Position numbers and translations under genes: made by a program
In this document: positions 9,347 to 18,889 of the stretch, piece after piece
Layout: each line of letters begins with the position of its first letter
Position numbering within the stretch: the stretch's first letter is position 1
DNA from: Pseudomonas helleri
Lineage (GTDB): Bacteria; Pseudomonadota; Gammaproteobacteria; Pseudomonadales; Pseudomonadaceae
Assembly: GCF_009600315.1 (NCBI RefSeq)
Contig: NZ_WIWC01000023.1
Location: forward strand, 1 to 64,000
Length of the DNA: 64,000 nt
Direction: 5' to 3'
The notes under the pieces: model-generated
Database searches by the model: none
Told to the model about the DNA's origin: nothing
What the model saw: only the letters and a program-made list of their open reading frames with translations

Positions 9347-10762
9347 ATGAGCAATCAGATTCCTGTCAATGACGTGACTGCACCTGCCAAGAAACCACCG
9401 CAGACCGTCGACTTATATGCCCCACGAGAAAAGATTTACACCCGCGCCTTCACCGGTTTTTTCCGCAACCTGCGAATGGTCGGCGGCGCTTTTCTGTTCC
9501 TGCTGTATTTCGGCACCGTCTGGCTGAACTGGGGCGGTCATCAGGCGGTGTGGTGGAACCTTCCCGAGCGCAAATTTTTTATTTTTGGCGCCACGTTCTG
9601 GCCACAGGATTTTATCCTGCTATCCGGGCTGCTGATCGTCGCCGCCTTTGGCCTGTTTTTTATTACGGTGTACGCCGGTCGCGTGTGGTGCGGTTACACC
9701 TGTCCGCAAAGCGTTTGGACATGGCTGTTCATGTGGTGTGAAAAGGTCACGGAAGGCGACCGTAACCAGCGCATCAAGCTCGACAAAGCTCCCATGAGCG
9801 CCAACAAATTCCTGCGCAAACTCGGCAAACACAGCCTGTGGCTGATAATCGGCTTTGTCACCGGCATGACCTTTGTCGGTTACTTCTCGCCTATCCGCGA
9901 GCTGGTCATCGACTTCTTCACGGGGCAAGCCGATGGCTGGGCGTATTTCTGGGTCGGTTTTTTCACGTTGGCCACTTACGGCAACGCCGGATGGCTGCGC
10001 GAACAAGTGTGCATTTACATGTGCCCGTATGCGCGTTTCCAGAGCGTCATGTTCGACAAGGACACACTGATCGTTTCGTACGACCCACGGCGTGGCGAGC
10101 AGCGCGGCCCGCGCAAAAAAGACAGCGACTACAAGGCCGAAGGCTTGGGCGACTGCGTCGATTGCACCTTGTGCGTACAGGTGTGCCCGACCGGCATCGA
10201 CATTCGCGACGGCCTGCAAATTGAATGCATCGGCTGCGCGGCCTGCATCGACGCCTGCGACAGCATCATGGACAAAATGCACTACCCTCGCGGTCTCATC
10301 AGCTACACCACCGAGCACAACCTTTCGGGGCAGAAAACCCACACCCTGCGCCCGCGCCTGATCGGCTATGCCGTGGTCTTGCTAGCCATGATGGCCCTGC
10401 TGGCCGCGGCTTTCTTCACCCGTTCGCTGGTCGGGTTTGATGTCAGCAAAGACCGTGTGCTTTACCGCGAAAACGCACAAGGTCGGGTCGAAAACGTCTA
10501 CAGCCTGAAAATCATGAACAAAGACCAGCACGACCACACCTATGTGCTGGAGGCCACAGGCCTGCCTGATCTGAAACTGCAAGGCAAACGCGAAATCCGG
10601 GTCGCCGCAGGCGATATTGTCAGCCTGCCGGTCGAGTTGTCGGTGGCACCCGAGCAGCTGCCGTCCAGCACCAACGAGGTGTTTTTCATCCTCAAGGATG
10701 CCGACAACCCCGACATCAATGTCAAAGCCAAGAGCCGCTTCATCGGCCCACTCATCAGATAA
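9347..10762 (+). CDS. ccoG: Cytochrome oxidase accessory protein CcoG (FixG/RdxA)
   Basis: The 471-residue membrane ferredoxin has several N-terminal helices, with WCGYTCPQSVW in the membrane part. A double 4Fe-4S cluster domain follows at about residues 268-303 (CVDCTLCVQVCP, then CIGCAACIDACD). The C-terminus is a periplasmic Ig-like domain. In Rhodobacter CcoG is a cupric reductase supplying Cu(I) for the cbb3 CuB site. It is the first gene of ccoGHIS and sits after the toxin-antitoxin pair, not directly after ccoP. Confidence 0.95.
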   Translation: MSNQIPVNDVTAPAKKPPQTVDLYAPREKIYTRAFTGFFRNLRMVGGAFLFLLYFGTVWLNWGGHQAVWWNLPERKFFIFGATFWPQDFILLSGLLIVAAFGLFFITVYAGRVWCGYTCPQSVWTWLFMWCEKVTEGDRNQRIKLDKAPMSANKFLRKLGKHSLWLIIGFVTGMTFVGYFSPIRELVIDFFTGQADGWAYFWVGFFTLATYGNAGWLREQVCIYMCPYARFQSVMFDKDTLIVSYDPRRGEQRGPRKKDSDYKAEGLGDCVDCTLCVQVCPTGIDIRDGLQIECIGCAACIDACDSIMDKMHYPRGLISYTTEHNLSGQKTHTLRPRLIGYAVVLLAMMALLAAAFFTRSLVGFDVSKDRVLYRENAQGRVENVYSLKIMNKDQHDHTYVLEATGLPDLKLQGKREIRVAAGDIVSLPVELSVAPEQLPSSTNEVFFILKDADNPDINVKAKSRFIGPLIR

Positions 10763-10773
10763 GAGACACTGCC

Positions 10774-11316
10774 ATGCCCGCAGCAAACGGCTCCAGCCCT
10801 TGGTACAAGCACATTTGGCCGTGGATCATCATTGCCATTCTTGCCTGCTCGGTGACGTTGACCCTGTCGATGGTGACGATTGCCGTCAACAATCCGGATC
10901 ACTTGGTCAACGACAACTACTACGAAGCCGGTAAAGGCATCAACCGCTCTCTGGACCGCGAACTGCTCGGCCAGACCCTGCAACTCAAAGCCAAACTGCG
11001 TCTGGACGAAATGACCGGCGAAGTGGTGTTGCTGTTGGAAGGCAACAGCCAACCTGACGCACTGGAACTGAACCTGATTTCACCGACACAACCGGAAAAA
11101 GACCGTCGCATCAACCTCAAACAAAGCACGTCCGAGCCGGGCCGCTATACCGGGCAACTGGATGACAAGGTTGAAGGACGCCGCTTCGTTGAATTGCTGG
11201 GAGTCGAAAACGGCCAGACATGGCGTCTGTTCGAAGAAGAACAGGTCGACCACGATAAAGACTTGATGCTGGGGGATGAGCCGATTCAAGGCGCCGAACA
11301 CCAGCAAACCCCATGA
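10774..11316 (+). CDS. ccoH: CcoH (FixH-like) oxidase assembly protein
   Basis: The 180-residue protein has one membrane helix near residues 12-34 followed by the FixH feature VNNPDHLVNDNYYEAGKGIN. The rest is a periplasmic beta-rich domain. CcoH binds the assembling oxidase and is needed for its stability. It starts 11 bases after ccoG and its end overlaps ccoI by 4 bases. Confidence 0.93.
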   Translation: MPAANGSSPWYKHIWPWIIIAILACSVTLTLSMVTIAVNNPDHLVNDNYYEAGKGINRSLDRELLGQTLQLKAKLRLDEMTGEVVLLLEGNSQPDALELNLISPTQPEKDRRINLKQSTSEPGRYTGQLDDKVEGRRFVELLGVENGQTWRLFEEEQVDHDKDLMLGDEPIQGAEHQQTP

Positions 11317-13763
11317 CCTCACCCTTACCCTGCTACCACTGCGCCCTGCCCGTTCCGCCCGGCAGCCGGTTTACGGCTGTCGTGCTGGGTCAATCTCGCG
11401 AATTCTGCTGCCCGGGTTGCCAAGCCGTCGCCGAAGCCATCGTGGCGGGCGGCCTCGAAAGCTATTATCAACACCGCAGTGAAGCGTCGGCCAACCCTGA
11501 AGCGCTGCCCGCACAACTGAGCGAAGAACTGGCGCTGTACGACCGCCCCGACGTACAAAAACCCTTTGTGCGGCACACCGACGAACAGGCCGAAACCACG
11601 CTGTTGATTGAGGGAATCAGTTGTGCCGCCTGCGGCTGGCTCATCGAAAAACACCTGATGCACTTACCCGCTGTCAGCGAGGCGCGACTCAACCTGTCCA
11701 ATCACCGCCTACATGTGCGCTGGGATGATCGCCAGTTACCACTCAGCGAAATACTCAGGGAACTGCGCCATATCGGATATGTCGCGCACCCCTATCAGGC
11801 GGATCGGGCCACCGAACAACTGGCCAGCGAAAACCGGCTGGCCTTGCGCCAACTGGGGGTAGCCGGATTACTGTGGTTTCAGGCAATGATGGCGACCATG
11901 GCCACCTGGCCGGAATTCAACACTGACCTCAGCCCCGAGATGCACACCATCCTGCGCTGGGTGGCGCTGTTTCTCACCACTCCCATCGTGTTTTACAGCT
12001 GCGCGCCCTTTTTCAAAGGCGCGATGCGCGACTTGCGCACCCGCCACCTGACCATGGACGTCTCGGTTTCACTGGCCATTGGCAGCGCCTATATCGCCGG
12101 TATCTGGACCGCAATCACCGGAGTCGGCGAACTGTATTTCGATGCCGTCGGCATGTTCGCCCTGTTGTTGCTGGCCGGGCGCTATCTGGAACGCCGCGCC
12201 CGCGAACGCACCGCCGCCGCCACCGCGCAGCTGGTCAATTTGCTGCCCGCGTCCTGCTTGCGCTTGAGCGAAGACGGCCAGAGCGAACGCATCCTGCTGA
12301 GCGAACTGAACGTCGGCGACAGCGTATTGGTCCACCCCGGAGCGACGCTGCCCGCCGACGGCAAAATTCTTCAAGGCCAGACCTGCATTGACGAGTCCGT
12401 GCTCACGGGCGAATACCTGCCGCAACCTCGTGGCGTGGGCGATGCCGTGACCGCAGGCACCTTGAATGTCGAAGGGGCGCTGACCGTTGAAGTACTGGCA
12501 CTGGGCCAAGACACTCGTCTGTCAGCCATTGTGCGCCTGCTGGATCGCGCCCAGACCGAAAAACCACGCCTCGCCGAAATAGCCGACAAAGCAGCGCAAT
12601 GGTTCCTGCTGTTTTCGTTGATTGCGGCGGTGGTAATTGGCGTGCTGTGGTGGCAACTCGACCCCGAGCGAGCCTTCTGGATTGTACTGGCCATGCTGGT
12701 TGCCACCTGCCCGTGCGCCTTGTCGCTGGCAACTCCGACCGCCCTCACCGCCGCCACCGGCACCCTGCACAAATTGGGTTTGCTGCTGACCCGTGGGCAT
12801 GTGCTCGAAGGGTTGAACCAGATTGATACGGTCATTTTCGACAAGACCGGCACCCTCACCGAAGGGCGCCTGACCTTAAAGGCCATCCACCCGTTACGCG
12901 AAGTGGACAGCGATCAGTGCCTGAGCCTCGCCGCTGCCCTCGAAAACCGCTCCGAACACCCCATCGCCCGCGCTTTCGGCCGCGCCCCGCAAGCCGCCGA
13001 AGACGTACACAGCACGCCCGGCCTCGGCCTTGAAGGCCGGGTCGGTGGACAGCGCGTGCGTATCGGCCAACCAGCGTTCGTCTGTGAACTGAGCCACTGC
13101 GCCGTCCCGGTCATGCCGGATGAACCCGGTCAATGGCTGCTACTGGGCGACACTCAAGGGGCCTTGGCCTGGCTGGTACTCGACGACCGTCTGCGGGCTG
13201 ACGCACCGGCATTGGTGGCGGCGTGCAAGGCCCGCGGCTGGCACACGCTGCTGCTCTCGGGAGACAGCTCGCCAATGGTCGCCCACGTGGCCGCCGAGCT
13301 GGGCATTGATGACGCACAGGGCGGCTTGCGCCCGGACGATAAATTGCAGGTACTGCAACAGTTACACGCTCAGGGCCGCAAGGTGCTGATGCTGGGCGAC
13401 GGCGTGAACGATGTGCCCGTGCTGGCCGCTGCCGACATCAGCGTGGCAATGGGTTCAGCCACTGACCTGGCCAAAACCAGCGCCGATGCGGTATTGCTGT
13501 CCAATCGTTTGGAGGCCTTGGTGCAAGCATTCAGTCTAGCGCGACGCACGCGCCGGGTGATCATCGAAAACCTGCTGTGGGCCACACTCTACAATGGCTT
13601 TATGCTGCCCTTTGCGGCGCTCGGCTGGATCACGCCGGTCTGGGCCGCCATCGGCATGTCGGTCAGCTCGTTGACGGTTGTGCTCAATGCCCTGCGCCTG
13701 ACCCGCCTGCCGAATCAGGCGCCCGCCCGACCCACCGCAGATGCCCGCCCGACAGCGGCCTGA
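11313..13763 (+). CDS. ccoI: Copper-translocating P-type ATPase CcoI (FixI)
   Basis: The 816-residue P1B ATPase delivers copper for the cbb3 oxidase. A Cys-rich N-terminal segment (CYHC and CCPGC) precedes a heavy-metal domain with CAAC at residues 104-107. Next come membrane helices, the CPC metal site near residue 466, the phosphorylation motif DKTGTLTE near residue 510 and GDGVNDVP near residue 695. Unlike bulk copper exporters of the CopA type, this CcoI form sits with ccoGHS and is dedicated to oxidase assembly. Confidence 0.95.
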   Translation: MTSPLPCYHCALPVPPGSRFTAVVLGQSREFCCPGCQAVAEAIVAGGLESYYQHRSEASANPEALPAQLSEELALYDRPDVQKPFVRHTDEQAETTLLIEGISCAACGWLIEKHLMHLPAVSEARLNLSNHRLHVRWDDRQLPLSEILRELRHIGYVAHPYQADRATEQLASENRLALRQLGVAGLLWFQAMMATMATWPEFNTDLSPEMHTILRWVALFLTTPIVFYSCAPFFKGAMRDLRTRHLTMDVSVSLAIGSAYIAGIWTAITGVGELYFDAVGMFALLLLAGRYLERRARERTAAATAQLVNLLPASCLRLSEDGQSERILLSELNVGDSVLVHPGATLPADGKILQGQTCIDESVLTGEYLPQPRGVGDAVTAGTLNVEGALTVEVLALGQDTRLSAIVRLLDRAQTEKPRLAEIADKAAQWFLLFSLIAAVVIGVLWWQLDPERAFWIVLAMLVATCPCALSLATPTALTAATGTLHKLGLLLTRGHVLEGLNQIDTVIFDKTGTLTEGRLTLKAIHPLREVDSDQCLSLAAALENRSEHPIARAFGRAPQAAEDVHSTPGLGLEGRVGGQRVRIGQPAFVCELSHCAVPVMPDEPGQWLLLGDTQGALAWLVLDDRLRADAPALVAACKARGWHTLLLSGDSSPMVAHVAAELGIDDAQGGLRPDDKLQVLQQLHAQGRKVLMLGDGVNDVPVLAAADISVAMGSATDLAKTSADAVLLSNRLEALVQAFSLARRTRRVIIENLLWATLYNGFMLPFAALGWITPVWAAIGMSVSSLTVVLNALRLTRLPNQAPARPTADARPTAA

Positions 13764-13783
13764 ACCCGTAGCATGGAGCCTGT

Positions 13784-14014
13784 ATGCCAGCGCTTTACAT
13801 CATGATTCCTGCGGCCCTGTTGATCGTCGCTATCGCGATCTACATCTTCTTCTGGGCGGTGGACAGCGGCCAGTACGACGACCTCGACAGTCCGGCGCAC
13901 AGCATTCTGTTCGATGATCAGGACCCGCAGCACACCGCAGCCATCGAAGAAGCCAAGCGCCAACACCCTGCGCCCGGCCCCGACAACGACACCCGGACGC
14001 CACCCCATGCTTGA
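13784..14014 (+). CDS. ccoS: Oxidase maturation protein CcoS
   Basis: The 76-residue single-pass membrane protein starts MPALYIMIPAALLIVAIAIYIFFW and continues with VDSGQYDDLDSPAHSILFDD, the CcoS signature. It is required for cofactor insertion into the cbb3 oxidase. The last 8 bases overlap the next gene. Confidence 0.95.
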   Translation: MPALYIMIPAALLIVAIAIYIFFWAVDSGQYDDLDSPAHSILFDDQDPQHTAAIEEAKRQHPAPGPDNDTRTPPHA

Positions 14015-14690
14015 GCTGGCGCCCGTGCTGGTATCGGCGGTGATTCTCGGCTTGCTGGGCGGCGGTCATTGCCTGGGCATGTGCGGTGGGCTAATGGGCG
14101 CTCTGACCATGGCCATCCCCAAAGAACAACGCAGCCGCCGCTTCAGGCTGTTACTGGCCTACAACCTGGGCCGAATTCTCAGCTATGGGTGCGCAGGTTT
14201 GCTGCTGGGGCTGGCCGGTTGGGCTGTGGCCAATAGCCCCGCAGCGATGTTTATGCGCGTGCTGGCCGGGCTGCTGCTGATCTGCATGGGCCTGTATCTG
14301 GCGGGGTGGTGGAGTGGACTGACCCGCATCGAAAGTTTGGGCCGCGGTCTGTGGCGACATATTCAACCCGTGGCCAACCGACTGCTGCCAGTGTCGAGCC
14401 TGCCCCGCGCCTTATTGCTGGGCGCCCTGTGGGGCTGGCTGCCGTGCGGATTGGTGTACAGCACGTTGATCTGGTCAGCCAGCCAGGGCAGCGCGATCAA
14501 CAGCGCCTTGCTGATGCTCGCGTTCGGCCTGGGAACCTGGCCAGTGTTGCTCGCCACCGGGCTGGCCGCCGAACGGGTCACGGCTCTTTTGCGCAAGCGC
14601 AGCATTCGCATGGCCGGGGGCGTGCTGGTGATGCTATTCGGTATCTGGACCCTGCCCGGCCCGCATCAGCATTGGTTGATGGGGCACTGA
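14007..14690 (+). CDS. TauE/SafE-like (COG2836) membrane protein
   Basis: The 227-residue protein has about six membrane helices and the conserved opening GGGHCLGMCGGLMGAL. The LPCGLVYSTL motif lies near residue 150. It is usually annotated as a sulfite exporter, but this subfamily (DsbD-like transmembrane) is regularly next to ccoS, so a role in metal or thiol handling for oxidase assembly is more likely; that is inference. The frame is open upstream to 13914, but the ATG at 14007, overlapping ccoS, begins right before the first helix and is chosen. Confidence 0.87.
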   Translation: MLELAPVLVSAVILGLLGGGHCLGMCGGLMGALTMAIPKEQRSRRFRLLLAYNLGRILSYGCAGLLLGLAGWAVANSPAAMFMRVLAGLLLICMGLYLAGWWSGLTRIESLGRGLWRHIQPVANRLLPVSSLPRALLLGALWGWLPCGLVYSTLIWSASQGSAINSALLMLAFGLGTWPVLLATGLAAERVTALLRKRSIRMAGGVLVMLFGIWTLPGPHQHWLMGH

Positions 14691-14703
14691 TACACAGCCG
14701 CCG

Positions 14704-14717
14704 TTGATGCATATCAA
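14704..14717 (+). promoter_or_regulatory. Perfect Anr box of the hemN promoter
   Basis: TTGAT-GCAT-ATCAA matches the Anr/FNR consensus at all ten defined positions. A good -10 hexamer (TAGAAT, 14740-14745) gives a predicted start near 14752, about 41 bases after the box centre. This is the class II activator geometry. The target is hemN, whose ATG is at 14782. Confidence 0.9.
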
Positions 14718-14781
14718 GGCTTGACCCATTTCCTGCCCCTAGAATCCAGAGCATTGTCAGCCATCCCAGGGGAATGCCCGC

Positions 14782-16164
14782 ATGCTCGACGCCATTCGTT
14801 GGGACTCAACTTTAATTCGCCGCTACGATATTGCCGGCCCCCGCTACACCTCATACCCGACGGCGGTGCAGTTCAATAATCAGGTCAGCCCCTTCGACCT
14901 GTTGCACGCCCTGCGCGAAAGCCGCAAGGCACTCCGGCCCTTGTCTCTGTACGTGCACGTGCCGTTTTGCGCCAATATTTGCTACTACTGCGCCTGTAAC
15001 AAGGTCATCACCAAAGACCGTGGTCGGGCGCAGCCTTACCTGCAAAGACTGGAACAGGAAATCCAGAAAATTGCCTGCCACCTCGACCCCAGACAAAAAG
15101 TCGAACAGCTGCACTTCGGCGGGGGCACACCGACATTTCTCAGCCACGATGAATTGCGCCAGCTGATGCTGACATTGCGCAAACACTTCAACTTGCTGGA
15201 TGACGACTCGGGTGATTACGGTATCGAAATCGATCCGCGAGAAGCCGACTGGTCAACCATGGGCCTGTTGCGCGAACTGGGATTCAACCGCGTCAGCATT
15301 GGCCTGCAAGACCTCGATCCGCAGGTACAGCGCGCCGTCAATCGCCTGCAAAGCCTGGAAGAAACCCGTGCGGTGATTGATGCTGCTCGCACCTTACAGT
15401 TTCGTTCGATCAATATTGACCTGATCTATGGCCTGCCCAAACAAACCCCGCAAGCATTCGCGCAGACCATCGAAGAAGTGATCAACCTGCAACCGGATCG
15501 CTTGTCCGTGTTCAATTACGCGCACTTGCCCGAGCGCTTTATGCCACAGCGCCGGATCAACCCACTGGAGCTGCCCTCGCCTGCTGACAAGTTGCGCATG
15601 CTGGAGCACACCATTGAGCAGTTGACCAACGCCGGATACCGCTATATCGGCATGGATCATTTCGCCCTGCCGGACGACGAACTGGCCATCGCTCAGGAAG
15701 AATCAACCCTGCAGCGCAATTTTCAGGGCTACACCACCCACGGCCATTGCGACCTGATCGGGCTGGGCGTTTCGGCCATTAGCCAGATCGGCGACCTGTA
15801 CTGCCAGAACAACAGCGACCTGACGCAGTACCAGCACGCCCTGGGCAGCGGCCAGCTCGCCACCAGCCGTGGGCTGTTGTGCAATCAGGACGATCGAATT
15901 CGCCGCGAGGTCATTCAACAGATCATCTGCAACCTGCACCTGCCTTTCGCCTCTATAGAACACGCCTTCAACGTCGACTTTCGGGGTTACTTTGCCCCGC
16001 AGTGGCCCGCCTTGCAGAGAATGGCGGCCGATGGCCTGATCGCCCTGGACGCGGAACAATTGACCGTACTGCCCGCAGGCAGGTTACTGGTGCGTTCGGT
16101 GTGCATGGCCTTCGATGCGTATTTGGAAAAGGCCAATCGAGAACGATTTTCGCGAGTGATCTAA
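14782..16164 (+). CDS. hemN: Oxygen-independent coproporphyrinogen III dehydrogenase
   Basis: The 460-residue radical SAM enzyme converts coproporphyrinogen III to protoporphyrinogen IX without oxygen, in the cytoplasm. The cluster motif CX3CX2C is at C63, C67 and C70, preceded by SLYVHVPF, with GGGTPTFLS following at about residue 114. The length and the YDIAGPRYTSYPTA start are typical of the true HemN, as opposed to HemW. It supplies heme for the low-oxygen cbb3 oxidases next door and is under a perfect Anr box. Confidence 0.96.
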   Translation: MLDAIRWDSTLIRRYDIAGPRYTSYPTAVQFNNQVSPFDLLHALRESRKALRPLSLYVHVPFCANICYYCACNKVITKDRGRAQPYLQRLEQEIQKIACHLDPRQKVEQLHFGGGTPTFLSHDELRQLMLTLRKHFNLLDDDSGDYGIEIDPREADWSTMGLLRELGFNRVSIGLQDLDPQVQRAVNRLQSLEETRAVIDAARTLQFRSINIDLIYGLPKQTPQAFAQTIEEVINLQPDRLSVFNYAHLPERFMPQRRINPLELPSPADKLRMLEHTIEQLTNAGYRYIGMDHFALPDDELAIAQEESTLQRNFQGYTTHGHCDLIGLGVSAISQIGDLYCQNNSDLTQYQHALGSGQLATSRGLLCNQDDRIRREVIQQIICNLHLPFASIEHAFNVDFRGYFAPQWPALQRMAADGLIALDAEQLTVLPAGRLLVRSVCMAFDAYLEKANRERFSRVI

Positions 16165-16309
16165 TTGTTTTTACTTCTGCTCAACGCCTCTACCCTGCCT
16201 GATGCCGCAATGAGACTTAGGTCGCGGCACCGCCATGGTGCGCTGGCCTCGACCTCTTCGCTGAGTTACCCTTGCATCTTATGTGTGTTTTCCCACAAGG
16301 ATTGAAGAA

Positions 16310-17044
16310 ATGTCCGAGCCAGTAAAACTGCGCGCTCATAGTCAGGCCAACTGCAAGGATTGCAGTCTGGCCCCTCTTTGTTTGCCACTTTCGTTGAATC
16401 TGGAAGACATGGATGCGTTAGAGGAAATCGTCAAGCGCGGTCGCCCCTTGAAAAAAGGCGAGTTTCTGTTTCGCCAGGGCGACCCCTTTGGCTCGGTCTA
16501 CGCGGTTCGCTCCGGGGCATTGAAAACCTTCAGCCTGAGCGATTCGGGTGAAGAACAAATCACTGGCTTTCATCTGCCCAGTGAGCTGGTGGGTTTATCC
16601 GGCATGGGCACCGAAACGTACCCGGTCTCCGCACAGGCGCTGGAAACCACGCCGGTCTGCGAAATACCCTTTGAGCGTCTGGACGAGCTGTCGGTACAAC
16701 TGCCGCAGCTGCGTCGTCAGCTGATGCGCATCATGAGCCGCGAAATTCGCGACGATCAGCAAATGATGCTGCTGCTTTCGAAAAAGACCGCCGATGAGCG
16801 GATTGCCACATTTTTGGTGAACCTCTCAGCGCGTTTCCGTGCTCGCGGCTTCTCTGCCAACCAGTTCCGCCTGAGCATGTCGCGCAACGAAATCGGTAAC
16901 TACCTGGGCCTGGCCGTGGAAACCGTTTCCCGCGTGTTTACCCGTCTGCAAGAAAACGAGTTGATCCAGGCAGAAGGCAAAGAAGTGCATATCCTTGACC
17001 CGATCAAGCTATGCGCCTTGGCCGGTGGTTCACTGGAGGTCTGA
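16310..17044 (+). CDS. anr: Oxygen-sensing transcription regulator Anr
   Basis: The 244-residue FNR-type regulator has four cysteines for the oxygen-labile 4Fe-4S cluster: C15, C18, C24 and C117. A cyclic-nucleotide-like fold follows, then a C-terminal helix-turn-helix ([20 protein letters not shown]) that contacts TTGAT half-sites. Upstream codons are open to 16283, but the ATG at 16310 matches the known family start, [18 protein letters not shown]. The Anr boxes in this window, at hemN, at the second cco operon and before the small ORF at 62234, are its likely targets. Confidence 0.97.
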   Translation: MSEPVKLRAHSQANCKDCSLAPLCLPLSLNLEDMDALEEIVKRGRPLKKGEFLFRQGDPFGSVYAVRSGALKTFSLSDSGEEQITGFHLPSELVGLSGMGTETYPVSAQALETTPVCEIPFERLDELSVQLPQLRRQLMRIMSREIRDDQQMMLLLSKKTADERIATFLVNLSARFRARGFSANQFRLSMSRNEIGNYLGLAVETVSRVFTRLQENELIQAEGKEVHILDPIKLCALAGGSLEV

Positions 17045-17101
17045 ATTCATCACGGACCGGGCTATACTGACGCGCTTTACGCACACCAGGATAGCCCGAC
17101 C

Positions 17102-17647
17102 ATGGTCGCCGACGATTTTTGCCTCAAACCCTTGATTCGCCCTGTAGTTGACTTCCCTAAAAAAGGCGTCATTTTCCGCGACATCACGCCACTGTACCAA
17201 TCACCACGCGCCATGCGTGTCATCGCCGATACCTTTATTCACCGTTACGTCGAGGCTGATTTCAGCCATATCGGCGCAATGGACGCGCGCGGCTTTTTGA
17301 TTGGTTCGGTGCTTGCGCATCAGCTCAACAAGCCGTTGGTTCTATTCCGCAAGCAAGGGAAGTTACCCGCCGACGTGTTGGCCGAAGGCTATCAGACAGA
17401 ATATGGCGAAGCCTTTCTTGAAGTGCACGCCGACAGCTTGTGCGAAGGCGACTCACTGCTGATCGTCGATGACCTGATCGCTACGGGCGGCACGCTGATC
17501 GCCGCTGCCAACCTGGTACGACGCATGGGTGCGCAGGTGTTTGAAGCCGCCGCCATTATCGACTTGCCGGAACTGGGCGGCTCCCAGCGCTTGCAGGCGA
17601 TGGGCGTGCCCACCTTCTGCCTGACCGAGTTCTCGCTCACCGAGTGA
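17102..17647 (+). CDS. apt: Adenine phosphoribosyltransferase
   Basis: The 181-residue purine salvage enzyme makes AMP from adenine and PRPP. The PRPP-binding motif [13 protein letters not shown] lies near residues 120-132, and MDARGFLIG near residues 60-68 is the adenine-side loop. It follows anr by 57 bases in the same direction, an order also seen in P. aeruginosa. Confidence 0.96.
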   Translation: MVADDFCLKPLIRPVVDFPKKGVIFRDITPLYQSPRAMRVIADTFIHRYVEADFSHIGAMDARGFLIGSVLAHQLNKPLVLFRKQGKLPADVLAEGYQTEYGEAFLEVHADSLCEGDSLLIVDDLIATGGTLIAAANLVRRMGAQVFEAAAIIDLPELGGSQRLQAMGVPTFCLTEFSLTE

Positions 17648-17905
17648 TTCAAGGCATCTACACAACGTTAATCAGGTGGGAGCTGCGATCTTTTGTGTTT
17701 GCCAGATAGATCCGGCAGGCAGGATTAGCGACTGCTCTGCAGTCGGACGTAGCCTCGCGGAGCTCGTCAACTGCTACGGGTCTTGCGCGCTCTGTTGATC
17801 TTGATCTGGTTTTTGATCTACGGGCCCCCTTAAACCACGCTGGCCTCACACAGGCTTTACGCAGTGGGTAATTTTACGGCTGTACAGCCGCTGACCCCAA
17901 CGCAA
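17648..17905. other. Intergenic stretch between apt and the KAS III gene
   Basis: This convergent region holds a degenerate REP-like unit at 17743-17779 and a bidirectional-looking terminator just after it. No gene is supported. Confidence 0.5.
17743..17779 (+). repeat. Degenerate REP-like unit
   Basis: TCGGACGTAGCCTCGCGGAG followed by CTCGTCAACTGCTACGG resembles the right half of the element at 55853-55955 (TCGGACGCAGCCACGCTGAG). No matching left half is clear. Confidence 0.5.
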
Positions 17906-17939
17906 AACGCCCATCGCTATTGAGCCATGGGCGTTTTTT
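17906..17939. terminator. Intrinsic terminator between convergent genes
   Basis: AACGCCCAT and ATGGGCGTT form a 9-bp stem around a 12-base loop, followed by TTTTT on the plus strand. It ends apt and may also serve the minus-strand KAS III gene. Confidence 0.8.
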
Positions 17940-17962
17940 ATCTTGCAGTTGAAGCGTGTTCT

Positions 17963-18889
17963 CTACGGCCGATAGATAATCGCCGAGCCCCACGACAAGC
18001 CCACGCCGAAGCCGCTTAGCGCAACGCGCTTCCAGGTGGCGTCCATCACGTGTTTTTCCAGCAGCAACGGAATGCTCGAAGACACGGTATTGCCGGTCTC
18101 GACCATGTCCTTGATGAACTTCTCGGGCTCACCCTCAAAGCGACGCGCCACCGCATCAACAATCGCCGCACTGCCCTGATGGATGCAGAATGCGTCGATG
18201 TCCTGGGAGGTCAAGTCCGACTCTTCCATCAGCTCATGCAAGTGCGCCGGCACTTTAAGCAGCGCGAAGTTGAACACCTGACGACCGTTCATGAAGAACA
18301 CGCCATCGCTGACCTTCAGGTGCGGCGCCCCGGAACCGTCGGTGCCGAATTTGGCCTTGCCCAACTGCCAGGCAGCTTCTTCGCCCATCCACGTGGCCGT
18401 GGCGGCATCGCCAAACAACATGGTGGTGTTTCGGTCTTCAGGGTCAACGATTTTCGAATACGGGTCGGCAGTGATCAGCAGGCCGTTTTTCAGGCCCGTG
18501 GCTTCCATAAAGCCTTTCATCGCGTAAATGCCATAGACATACCCCGAGCACCCCAGGGAAATATCAAAGGCGGCGACGTGGGTCGGCAGGCCGAGCTTGT
18601 CTTGAACGATGGCAGCGGTATGCGGCAAGCCTTCTGCATCACCGTTTTGGGTGACGACGATCAGCGCGTCGATGGATTCGCGCTTGAGCTGCGGATTGTT
18701 GGCGAACAGCGCATTGACAGCTTCGACACACAGATCCGAGGTTTCCTGGTCAGCACCTTTGCGCGGCAGGAAGGCCGAGCCAATCTTGCCCAGAATGAAT
18801 TCTTCGTCCTTGGAGAATTTCGCGCCTTGGGCGTAGTTGTCTACGCCGTCCGCAGGCACGTAACTGGCGATGCTTTTAATGCCAATCAT
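17963..18889 (-). CDS. Ketoacyl-ACP synthase III-like protein
   Basis: The 308-residue KAS III-type thiolase-fold protein has the full Cys-His-Asn triad: C114 (LGCSGYVYGIY), H237 (CIHQGSAAI) and N267 (ETGNTVSSSIP). Housekeeping FabH condenses acetyl-CoA with malonyl-ACP. Paralogues located beside flgL and flagellin genes in Pseudomonas are thought to make acyl groups for flagellin glycan sugars. Here it lies 345 bases downstream of flgL on the same strand, but no glycosyltransferase or fliC is visible. The flagellar role is inferred from context. Confidence 0.85.
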   Translation of the reverse strand: MIGIKSIASYVPADGVDNYAQGAKFSKDEEFILGKIGSAFLPRKGADQETSDLCVEAVNALFANNPQLKRESIDALIVVTQNGDAEGLPHTAAIVQDKLGLPTHVAAFDISLGCSGYVYGIYAMKGFMEATGLKNGLLITADPYSKIVDPEDRNTTMLFGDAATATWMGEEAAWQLGKAKFGTDGSGAPHLKVSDGVFFMNGRQVFNFALLKVPAHLHELMEESDLTSQDIDAFCIHQGSAAIVDAVARRFEGEPEKFIKDMVETGNTVSSSIPLLLEKHVMDATWKRVALSGFGVGLSWGSAIIYRP

